The notes beneath the pieces are model-generated. The model was given only the letters and a program-made list of their open reading frames with translations. It was not told the DNA's origin and ran no database searches. The position numbers were made by a program, and so were the translations under genes. A DNA stretch of 64,000 nt from Impatiens glandulifera (Eukaryota; Streptophyta; Magnoliopsida; Ericales; Balsaminaceae). Where the stretch lies: assembly GCF_907164915.1 (NCBI RefSeq), contig NC_061868.1, positions 32,392,439-32,456,438 of the forward strand, read 5' to 3'. Shown piece after piece: positions 11,462-20,359 of this stretch. The first letter of the stretch is position 1. Every line of letters begins with the position of its first letter.

Positions 11462-12011
11462 GCTATAGTTCTCATTATTTCTATATGCCTACTCCTGTAC
11501 CGAATCTTATAATCGGTTTTCTCCTCTTAACATTTCCTGAATTTCATTATCATTTCAGTTTAAATGATCGAGTTTTCTTAAATTCCTTGAACACTTATCT
11601 AAGTAACCGGTTCACTCTTTCTACCTGTAACCGCTTACTTATCCGGTCTTCTAAAATCTGCTTGAAACTGTTAAACACCGATCAATCAAAATATCTGAAT
11701 AGGCTTAGAAACGATCTACCATTCGGTCTCAAGGAAAAGATTGTGTCACCCATGACAGAGACAAAATTTTGGAGGGAAATCTCCCGCTCAAAATGCCGCC
11801 CACTGTTTCGTACGTAACCGCCCATTGTTTGGCGTCCTTTCGTTTTGGAGGGAAAACTCCCGCCCATTCATGATGGGACGGTTTGGCTTCCAAACCGTGC
11901 CTATAAAAGGGGGCCTTCGTCATATTTTTCATTTTCACACAAATTCACTTTCTCTCTCTAAGCTACTAAATTCTTTGAAGCCGAATTCTCTCATTCTCAA
12001 ACTCTTCAAAC
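11462..12011 (+). promoter_or_regulatory. Upstream region of accessory ORF C, with duplicated motif
   Basis: TATAAAAGG at 11902-11910 lies 110 bp before the ATG and is followed by a CT-rich leader. Two near-identical copies of a palindromic motif, TTTTGGAGGGAAA(T/A)(C/A)TCCCGC, stand at 11767-11787 and 11843-11863, just upstream of the TATA box. They look like a duplicated protein-binding site. The region also holds a decayed open stretch at 11485-11817 that I do not consider coding. Confidence 0.58.
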
Positions 12012-14819
12012 ATGGGTCGTGATTCGGTATTATTCAAACTATACTCTCAAGTGGACTTTGAAGAGATTCGGCAGAATGGAACAACCGAGGCAAAAGAAGT
12101 AATTGACCGACTGATTAAAACCGGTCTGGGATATTTTCTAGGTGGCCCTCACGTAATCTACAAGAACGCGGTCGAAGAATTCTTCAAAACCGCAACCATC
12201 TCTTACGATAGGATCCTCGCAACAGTTTGCGGTTCCCAAGTTGAGATCACCGAAACAGTGGTGGCCGAGAGTTTACGTCTTCCAACTACCGGCATGGACG
12301 CAATGGCAGAGATGGACGATGACACTTTCAAAACCGCTTGCCGCATCTTATCGGCAACCAACAAGCCGGTTACCACATCCGGAAAGAAACAGACGCTGAA
12401 ACCGGAGCTTATCCCGGCGTGTGACGTTTTTGCCAGGGCGATACTGGCAAGAGGAGGAAACTTCAGCAATCTAACCAAAGACAAAATCAAAATGATCTTT
12501 CGTCTGATGGAAGGAACAGAGGTGAACTGGGCAAGATCGGTATTCAGCAACCTCATGGACATGGTAAGATCAGATTCAGCCAGGTCATGGGGGTATGCCG
12601 TACAACTCGGTAAGATCTTCTTACACTTGAACATCAACGTCGGTCCCGGTGTTGGGATAATACAACGTAGCATCATCCGATCAAGGCACTTTCTTCCAAG
12701 AAAGCAGTCGGCCTCCAGTTCCTCAGGTGGCCGAAAGAAGAAAGCCGCGAAGAAAAATGCTCCGGCAAAAGAAAACACCGGAGGAAAGAGGAAAGAAAAG
12801 ATAACTTTCGAAGACCCACCGCAACAAACAGAAGATGAGGAGTGGGCCGATGAGGAAGCCGACACAGAGGGAACCGAGGATAGAACGGACCATGACGACG
12901 ATCTTTCGGTTCGGAGTCCGAATAATACCGAACAAAGCGCTAATCCTGAGACTACCGAGGGTGAGGACGGGGTTGACACAGGTGCCAATGATGAAGGCCT
13001 CAGCAGGGAAGAAGCCGATGAGGCCGAGGCCGAAAGACTGGCACAGAATATCTTTTTCGGCATCAACAAGCGGGACGAGGACGTCATAGACTTATATCTG
13101 GAGTGGCATGAGTACCGGTATAATACAAAGTATAGAGATATCCGACCGGACCTCACGCAACAGGGTTGCTTCGCAAGATTGGAGGAAGTCGAGAAGATGA
13201 TCTTAAGCCTCACAAAATCCAATACCATTCATGAGGTACAATGCCGAACTTGCCTACTGATACCGAGAAGTCATCTTCGGAAACTGAGAAGGCGCATCAG
13301 AAAGATTAAGGAAGAATATGCCGAAGAAGGATCGGTGTCTACCGTAGCACCGCGAGTATTGGAAAAGCTTGAAAAAGGCAAACTGGAAATTCGGCAGGAA
13401 ATAGAGCGGCTGGAAGCCATATGCAATCAGAAACAAGTTCCGGTATATACCGCTCCGGTCATCGAAGAATTTCCAATTGACTGGACAACAACTTCAAGGG
13501 AGGACACTGAGACACCGAGGGACATTGAGACACCGATGCAAGAAAATGCTGAGATACCGACTTCAAAATCTGTTGAGGTACAAAGTTTAGAAAATGTCGA
13601 AGTACCAATCTCAGAAGTTGCGGTAACGAACTTGGAGGATGCAGTCACATTAGAATCTCCTAATGAGGATGCAGCACTGATGGACTCCGGTGAGAGAGCC
13701 GATCCTAATCCGACCGAGCAGTCCCCTCCCACTCCACCACCGGAAGCCACCGTTTCAGTTCCCCCTAAGGAATGGATTAATGACCGGTTCCAAGAGTTTG
13801 AGGCATCCGTCTCTGGGCGGATTGATGAACAACTCAAGAAATTTGAAGTGTCCACATCAGGGCAGATTGAAGACCGGCTTCAACAGTTTAAGGCATCAAT
13901 ATCGGAGCAGATTGATGACCGTGTACTTGAACACGAGGTGTCCAAGTTTCAACCGTTCAAGGACTGTTGCAATAAAATATTTGATTCGGCCATGAAGTTC
14001 GCCGATGTGACAAAGAAGGTTGTGGATCACAATCAAGCACGCCTAGCGGAACTCAGCACCGGACTGTGGGAAGAAGCCGGTGAGCGTGAAAATTGTGCTC
14101 AGCATATTGTAGCTCTGGAGGGTATCACTTCGGAATTAAAGAAGGATTTCGAACGGGTCGACACGACAATTGAACGGGTCTCGGTGCTGGAAAAGACAAA
14201 TGAGACTCTCGTGGCCGAGGTAAAGACGCTCAACGAACAGATGGCCGAAATTCTGAAAGCTAAGGCAAACGCGGATGCCGCGGCTATAGAGGCCGATGCT
14301 CTGGTTGCTAAGAGAGTCCAGGAAAGGCTGGACGCCGAAGTCAGCAAAGACAAAGGGGCGCCGCGAGCAACTCAGCTGACCGAGGAAGAAGTAGAGGCCG
14401 AGAGAATAAGAAGGGCTGAGATCATGTATCCAGGGTATGCTGAGCAAATAGCAAGACAAGCTGCGGATGATGCCGCACGGCTGGAGAGACAAAAACGTGG
14501 GCTGGAAGAGTTCTCCGAAGCAAACAAGAAGAAAAAGAAAGTGGCCGCCTCTGCTTCAGCACCGGTCACCTCCGCCTCAGCACCAAAGAAAAGAAAGAAG
14601 TCGGCTCCTAAGAAAGTTCGGATTGTGGAGATGCTCAATACAATTTCTGACCCGGTCGAGACGGGTACTTCGCAGCAAGACGACCAAGTCGAGGATGAAC
14701 TCGAAGAACAGCTGCGGTCCCGATCTAAACGACCACGACACTCCACGCAACCGCAACCGCAACCGCCACCGCAACCGAAGAGAAAGAAGAGTGCCTACGA
14801 ATTCACGGACTCGGAATAG
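12012..14819 (+). CDS. Accessory ORF C (935 aa), nuclear coiled-coil protein
   Basis: Residues 1-215 are the domain shared with ORFs A and B ('VDFEEIRQNG', 'IKTGLGYFLGG', 'VEEFFKTATIS', 'LRLPTTGMDAM', 'VNWARSVFSNLMDMV'). Then come a Lys-rich block at about 238-265 (nuclear-signal-like), an acidic stretch at about 270-330, a helical segment at 335-475, an ETP/VE-rich low-complexity part at 490-590, three 15-residue repeats at 596-640, a long coiled coil at about 650-790, and two further basic clusters ('KKRKKSAPKK', 'KRPRH...KRKK') with a Gln/Pro run at the C-terminus. No hydrophobic segment is seen, so it is not a classical envelope protein. It is probably nuclear and self-associating (inference). 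The start context AAACATGGG is good. A 341-codon antisense open frame here is a shadow. Confidence 0.85.
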   Translation: MGRDSVLFKLYSQVDFEEIRQNGTTEAKEVIDRLIKTGLGYFLGGPHVIYKNAVEEFFKTATISYDRILATVCGSQVEITETVVAESLRLPTTGMDAMAEMDDDTFKTACRILSATNKPVTTSGKKQTLKPELIPACDVFARAILARGGNFSNLTKDKIKMIFRLMEGTEVNWARSVFSNLMDMVRSDSARSWGYAVQLGKIFLHLNINVGPGVGIIQRSIIRSRHFLPRKQSASSSSGGRKKKAAKKNAPAKENTGGKRKEKITFEDPPQQTEDEEWADEEADTEGTEDRTDHDDDLSVRSPNNTEQSANPETTEGEDGVDTGANDEGLSREEADEAEAERLAQNIFFGINKRDEDVIDLYLEWHEYRYNTKYRDIRPDLTQQGCFARLEEVEKMILSLTKSNTIHEVQCRTCLLIPRSHLRKLRRRIRKIKEEYAEEGSVSTVAPRVLEKLEKGKLEIRQEIERLEAICNQKQVPVYTAPVIEEFPIDWTTTSREDTETPRDIETPMQENAEIPTSKSVEVQSLENVEVPISEVAVTNLEDAVTLESPNEDAALMDSGERADPNPTEQSPPTPPPEATVSVPPKEWINDRFQEFEASVSGRIDEQLKKFEVSTSGQIEDRLQQFKASISEQIDDRVLEHEVSKFQPFKDCCNKIFDSAMKFADVTKKVVDHNQARLAELSTGLWEEAGERENCAQHIVALEGITSELKKDFERVDTTIERVSVLEKTNETLVAEVKTLNEQMAEILKAKANADAAAIEADALVAKRVQERLDAEVSKDKGAPRATQLTEEEVEAERIRRAEIMYPGYAEQIARQAADDAARLERQKRGLEEFSEANKKKKKVAASASAPVTSASAPKKRKKSAPKKVRIVEMLNTISDPVETGTSQQDDQVEDELEEQLRSRSKRPRHSTQPQPQPPPQPKRKKSAYEFTDSE
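13797..13931 (+). repeat. Three tandem 45-bp coding repeats in ORF C
   Basis: Three in-frame 15-codon units with consensus F-(E/K)-x-S-x-S-x-x-I-(D/E)-x-x-(L/V)-x-x. They lead into the coiled coil, are diverged at the DNA level, and are kept in frame. Confidence 0.8.
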
Positions 14820-14926
14820 GGACTACCCTTCTTTTTCTTACTTGCCTTAGTATTTTCGCTTAGTCTTTTCCGGTTATCTATAAATATATAAAGTTATTTT
14901 TGAATACCGGCCTTATTTTGCATTTC

Positions 14927-15164
14927 TACATGATTTTGATAATTTTAAATAAAATAATCAAAAAGGGAGAAATTGTTAGATAAGTTAGATAAAAGATAGA
15001 GATCCTTCCAAAACTCCTCCCTTAAAATTTTTTTAAAAAAAAAAAAAAATTCTCTAAGCCTTTTTCAAAATCGGCCAAACAAAACAACCGGCCTACGGTT
15101 GCAAACTTACATGATTTTGATAATTTTAAATAAAATAATCAAAAAGGGAGAAATTGTTAGATAA
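14927..15164 (+). repeat. Duplicated polypurine-tract / LTR-start cassette
   Basis: An exact 57-bp unit occurs at 14927-14983 and again at 15108-15164. Each copy holds AAAAAGGGAGAAAT followed by TGTTAGATAA, that is, the polypurine tract plus the first ten bases of the LTR. Only the second copy is followed by a real LTR. Extra polypurine tracts upstream of the 3' LTR have been reported for Sireviruses (recalled, not checked). Between the copies is a poly-A-containing spacer. Confidence 0.8.
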
Positions 15165-16435
15165 ATTCATACTGGTTCGAATAAACCTAACTTAAACAAA
15201 CTTCCCATGCAGGAACAAGAAACCGGACCGGACGAACAAAAGAAAACCAACTGAAGAAACCGAACCGGTCAAGTTACCATACCGATCAAAAGCATTCTGA
15301 ACGTGACCGCACAAAGGATCGGCCAAAGCCTAAAAGCCAGATCCATCAAATAGTCGATTATCTACAAGACAAGAATAACCGGAAGAAGTCAGGTTACTTC
15401 ACTACCAAAAGACATTCGGCCAAGTCAAGAGGCCGACTAGTACAAGAAGACACTTTGGGTATCTGTTGAGAATGATACCAAAGGAACAGACTGAATACTT
15501 CCATATCCATGCAAGTCTGAGGAAAGACTGTAGGCTGCAGAAAACAATACTACCGGATCCTTCTACTTCGGGATAAGCCAGAAAGGAAATCTTCAAAGTA
15601 CAGACAACTGTCCAAGCAGACAGTGCCTACATTGAGTAAAAGACAAACCCAGCAGGTTTGCCTTACAGACCGGCAGGTCTGAAACAGGATACCAGGTCTG
15701 AGACGACCGGCAGGTCTGAGACACTGAATCACTGCATCTCTGATCAGCCAATCAGATTCAAGGCTTTGAAATATGACCGTTGGCATATTTCACCTATAAA
15801 AGGAGGCAGTTGCAGAAGAGTAAATGCAGTTACTAAGCGGGACATTAAGTGAGACAAGTGAAGCGTTGAAAGCATTTACTACAAGTGATAACAGTGTGGT
15901 ATTCTAAGAAAGCCTAAGTGCTAAATTCTAAGTGTGTGCTACAATTTCGGTGTGAATTGTAAGAGTGTTATCGAGCAGGAAATAAGTCTCGATCGAATTA
16001 TACTTGTATTCCTTAGTGAATATCCTTCTCGCGGTTTCGAGAGGAAGGGGTGACGTAGGAGTTTTATCTCCGAACATCCATAAAATCTGTTGTGTTATTT
16101 ACTTTCTGTTGGCTTTATTACATAACCGACTAACTTAACCATACCGCTCCAAACCAACTCCATACTGACCATACCGAATATCCAGATAACCGAAACCGAC
16201 CCACCATTCTTTAAATCTCCATCATCCGAAACCGACTTCGCCTATCATACACGTGTACCGCTTCAACTTGAAAGCAAACCTCTTCCGCGCTTGAACCTAG
16301 TTCAAGGGTTTGTGACAGGTTGTGTAGTATTGAAACCCCGGTGTTAATCTTTAACCGGATTAACAACCACCCTACGAGTAAGAACCGCTAACCGGTCCAA
16401 CCCCCGGTCCACCAGCGGCGACCTAGATCCTAACA
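15155..16435 (+). repeat. 3' LTR of the Sirevirus-like element
   Basis: 1281 bp, the same length as the 5' LTR with about 4 substitutions. It is preceded by the polypurine tract and followed by the target duplication GTATA. The TATA box recurs at 15795-15803. Confidence 0.93.
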
Positions 16436-16616
16436 GTATAAGAATATAGCGATTGGTCATCTACCAAACGCCGTTGTCAATTAAGGGAACAACGAGAAGA
16501 CTTTTGCCGATTGAAGGCGATTGGTTTATGACCAATCATTATAGGCCTATAACGATTGGTTTGGAGGTTAATAGCGATTGATTTACCAATCGCTATAAGG
16601 TCTTTTTTTACAAGTG
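16436..16616. repeat. CACTA subterminal repeats and right terminus
   Basis: This is the continuation of the GCGATTGGT/ACCAATCGC field after the retrotransposon. It ends in 'tttttttacaagtg' at 16603-16616. Read on the minus strand this begins CACTTGTAAAAAAAG, a CACTA-type terminal inverted repeat. The 3-bp target duplication cannot be confirmed because the other terminus is not recognised in the window. Confidence 0.68.
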
Positions 16617-16689
16617 TAATCAAACAATAATTTTTTTGTTTAACCTTATTATATAATGAGATATCTATGTCATTCGAGTAGTTGTTTGA

Positions 16690-17870
16690 TACATTTAACA
16701 GAGTCATGAGAAAGAAAAAACTAACAACTATTCTCACAAATCAAAATACAGCAATGGAAAAGCTTTAGTTTTGAGATTGTATGAGACACATGATCGTTTG
16801 TGTATTAGGCACATTTATCAAAATGCTACCATACATTTGAGTAGTATTTTTTCAAAGTTTAAAGAGTTTGTTAAAAAAATTGCTTCTTGTATATATGATT
16901 CTGATGAAGAGTAATAATTTATTGCATCTTGGAACCAAATGTTAACTCAAATTAGAAAAAAAATGATTGATTGAGGCGTATGTTTAAGATAAGGGAATAA
17001 TGGGCTTTGGTGTATGACCCACACATATTTTGGGCATATATGACTACGTACGGTCCAAATAAGAGAGAGCATGAACAACATTGTGAAAATGTACGTCACA
17101 TAGAAACACGCAAGTTTTTAGACTTTTTTATAATCATTTTGAAAGACTACTTGAAGAGTCGATATAAGGAGTTAAGAGCTGAAATACGGTCTAAACTAAG
17201 TGCTTCATTCTTGGAATTTGTAATTGAAATTTTTAAACAAGCAAGTAGTATTTATACTCCCAAGATATATAAGTATTTTCAAACCGAATGGTCAAATCTT
17301 ATGATACTAGTGTTAGAATAATTGAGAATGATAGAACTCTTACAAATATGAAGGTACTCATCTCCGAAAGAGTTACAATTGATTCATACTTTGGAAAATT
17401 AGATTGTGATTGTAGAAATTTTGGATTAGCTGGAATTTTATGTTCCAATATTTTGAAAATATTTACGATGAATAATATCGTAGAGATTTCAAGTATGTTC
17501 ATATGGAAAATGTGGACACAAGAAGCTAAAGTTGAATATTTTGGAGTTAATGATTTAATTGGTGACCAAACAAATTTGTTTTCAAAGTAATACAAATAGG
17601 AGATTTGAAGATTTGTATGGGTGGTATGTTCAATTAGTTACTAAGGCAGCGGAGAGTGACACTTATAATATGGTTGTTAAAGATGATATCTTGTGTATGT
17701 TGAAATTTATGGATGAGATGTTACAAACTGGTGAGTCTAGCACAAATATTTTAAATGAGGTAGAAATTAGTTTAAAGGACTCTAATGGAATTAAAAGGAT
17801 TAAAAGGAAGAAGAAAATGACCTCAGCTAAAAGATTTAAAGGTGGATTGGAGAGTATAAAAAAATGAAAA
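16690..17870 (+). pseudogene. FAR1/FHY3-like (MULE-derived) pseudogene fragment
   Basis: Fragments in the plus direction follow the C-terminal half of FAR1-related proteins. About 16741-16990 is the end of the MULE transposase domain ('HDRLCIRHIYQNA', two adjacent stops near 16912). About 17007-17290 is the linker ('IYTPKIYKYFQTEW'). About 17390-17520 is a SWIM zinc finger with C-x-C...C-x-H-like spacing ('DCDCRNFGLAGILCSNILKI'; the final His is replaced by Asn). A basic C-terminus follows to 17867. Several frameshifts split it. FAR1 proteins are transcription factors domesticated from Mutator transposases. This piece has no N-terminal FAR1 DNA-binding domain and may be a transposon relic. 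Confidence 0.75.
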
Positions 17871-17885
17871 AAATTGAGTAAAACC

Positions 17886-18013
17886 AAGCAAACATCAACA
17901 CTTGATAAGTTTCAACCCAAACCCCCAAACCTATTGAAATTTATTTTACTCAAGCAAACATCAACACTTGATAAGTTTCAACCCAAACCCCCCAAACCTA
18001 TTGAAATTTATTT
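17886..18013 (+). repeat. 66-bp tandem duplication
   Basis: Two copies (17886-17951 and 17952-18013) of a unit starting 'aagcaaacatcaacacttg', differing by one C in a poly-C run. The duplication appears recent. Confidence 0.85.
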
Positions 18014-20359
18014 ATGTTGTTAAATGTTATAAATATAAATGTATGGAGGACCATTGTAAGACCATTCCAACATTGTAAGACCATTCCAAGTATATACGTG
18101 GTATGTATGGAACTCAATCTTCAAAATCTTAGCCAACATCACATTCTTAGGTATAATTATATTTATAATTACCATTTTTTTGTACCAAGTTTAAGTAATG
18201 TTCAAATATTGTGCTCTAATTATTTTACAAATTAGAACTACGAACTCAAGTCAACAGCTCTTGGCTGGAAATTCATAATCATCACTGTGATGGTCAAATG
18301 TATGAATCTAGTTAAATTAGCATATTTTTTATTGGGTTAGACTTATAAAGTATTAATTATTTGATAGGTACAACACTTGCAACCAATGACTTGTTAGATA
18401 TTGGTTATTGTGATACACAAAACTTGTAAGGATGCTATATAATCTAGGAAATTATCCCACCAATGTACTTAATCATAGTTGTAATGATAAATGTGATTGT
18501 TGGCATTGTAAAAATAATTTGAATTTATGATATATGTGATTGTTGTCATTGTAAAAATAATTAATTAATGATAAATTTAATTGTTCACATTGCAAAAATA
18601 ATATGATCGTCTCTCTTGTTTATGAGTCAAGAAATACTATATTATGTCCATGTAGTGAGTTAACTTTTATAAGACACATAATTTTAGATGGTCTTATCTT
18701 ATCCCTAGCTAGACAAAATTTCTAGATGGTTTGGTCATCCAAAATCAGTTGTGTTGCTTTTGATGAGGAGCTGGCTGTCATACTAATGATGATGCTGATA
18801 GGAGTTCATTGTCATACTAATGATAATGATAATGTTAATGATATAAGAATCTCTAATTTTTCTTATCTAATAAATCATAAATTAGTTAGACAATTATACA
18901 AGCAAGTGCGAGTATGCATATAATTCACTCTTTATAATTGGTCAATAATTAATCGATTTTTATGATATCAATTACAAAATAAACTACACTTATTACAGAA
19001 TTGATCAACTACACTTATGACAGATTTGATCCAATTTATAGAAAAGGTGAATAAGCTGGTTTGTCTTTTAATCTTATCACTTCTAAAATTCATTTATACA
19101 AATTATTTCAACCATGTTGCATCAATTTTCTTTTAAAGTAAATCAAATAAGTTGTATCAATTTCATCTCTACTACATCAATCTAACTGATTCCAACATTC
19201 ATAAGAAGAATCATTAATTATTTTATAAAGTAAATAAAACAATATGCAGTAATTTCAATACTACTGATATTAGATTCCAACATTATTTCATTCAACCATA
19301 TTACATCAATCTAGCAGATTTCAACCTTCGAGAAAGATAAAGAAGATTATCGGTTAGACGTCAACTAGATCAATCCATCATTCACTCTACGAAGAGGTTG
19401 GCTATGATTAGAAGGAGCTGGCGACGAGGAGCTTCGGTCTACAAACCAAATTCATGGGGCACAGACAAGTAGAGAAAGAAAAGAACTACCAAATTTGTAC
19501 ATAAAATAATATCAGGTTAAGCGGAGGAAATGAGGTATTACCTTTTATTCGAACAAAATGATGTTTAAAAGCCGCCTATTTCTTCAACATCATCGAACCG
19601 AACTAAATCATGATCTTAGAAGTTCTAGTGATCACATCCGTAATGTAAAATTCTCTAAATCAACAGTAAAAGGTGTCGAACTAATGTCAGCTTTCGACTC
19701 CAGTTTTTTCTCACAAAAATAAGAAATGGTTCCCTATTCTCAACCCTCAAAAAATTTAGAGCCACAGCCCCTAATCCGAGATTTAAGACCAACATTATCT
19801 GCTTCGTCTCATTTTCAGGCTTACTCAATCGAGAGAGACGAAGATGAATATCATCCAATGAAACTGTGATTGAAAAGGTTATGAATGGTTAGGGTAGGAC
19901 TTGTTAAATTAAGAGGGTTTTGTAGGAAGCCCTATTCACAAGTACACTTTCAAAAATAATTTCTTAAGAACTCCATCCCTTTCCAAATGAATTCTGGAAA
20001 CGGTCAGAATGTTACTCAAATTTTCTGACAGAGTTCATTTACTGAACAAAAAAGTAAATGTGTTTGTAAAAATGAAAATGTGACAAAATTCAAAATAGGT
20101 TGGAGATATAACAAAAATAAATAAATAAATCATAGTTTTAAGTTTTCTTCAAATAAGCTCAATACAAACATGGGAACCTTGGGAGATGAAATACTATTTT
20201 AACAAATCAATGGTAGCGAAGCTACAGCTATATCTATAAAGTTAACCAAATAGGAAACCAAAGGGACATCTCACAACTAAAAGCACATGAGTCTTAAAGA
20301 GACTGAAAAGTATATCAGAAAAGTCGAGGGATAACACCATCACCAATAATTCTCAACAC
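18014..20359. other. AT-rich intergenic stretch, no gene recognised
   Basis: Holds three decayed copies of a roughly 55-bp unit near 18490-18600 ('gtgattgtt.gcattgtaaaaataat') and otherwise AT-rich DNA. A 67-codon minus-strand open stretch at 19655-19858 begins with TTG rather than ATG and matches nothing I recognise. The last few hundred bases are probably the 3' UTR and downstream flank of the ORP gene. Confidence 0.5.

Larger units (their letters stand above)
2590..16435 (+). mobile_element. Sirevirus-like Ty1-copia retrotransposon with three extra genes
   Basis: A complete LTR retrotransposon of 13,846 bp. LTRs of 1281 bp (2590-3870, 15155-16435) begin TGTTAG and end TAACA, and are flanked by the 5-bp duplication GTATA (2585-2589, 16436-16440). 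The order is LTR, tRNA-Met primer site, gag, pol (PR-IN-RT-RH), three accessory ORFs, a duplicated polypurine tract, LTR. IN before RT marks Ty1-copia. A long gag with a C-terminal extension, the integrase block 'CSACQMGKQ', long LTRs and room for ORFs after pol fit Sireviruses. I saw 4 LTR mismatches in 1281 bp, so the insertion is recent. All five ORFs are open. Confidence 0.93.

Noticed and set aside
12203..13228. 341-codon minus-strand open frame
   Set aside because: Exact antisense of accessory ORF C; composition follows the coding strand and no family features are seen.
16477..16737. 86-codon minus-strand frame over the CACTA end
   Set aside because: Crosses the terminal repeat boundary and has no protein features.
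19655..19858. 67-codon minus-strand frame as an exon or small gene
   Set aside because: Begins with TTG, no partner exon found, no recognisable family.
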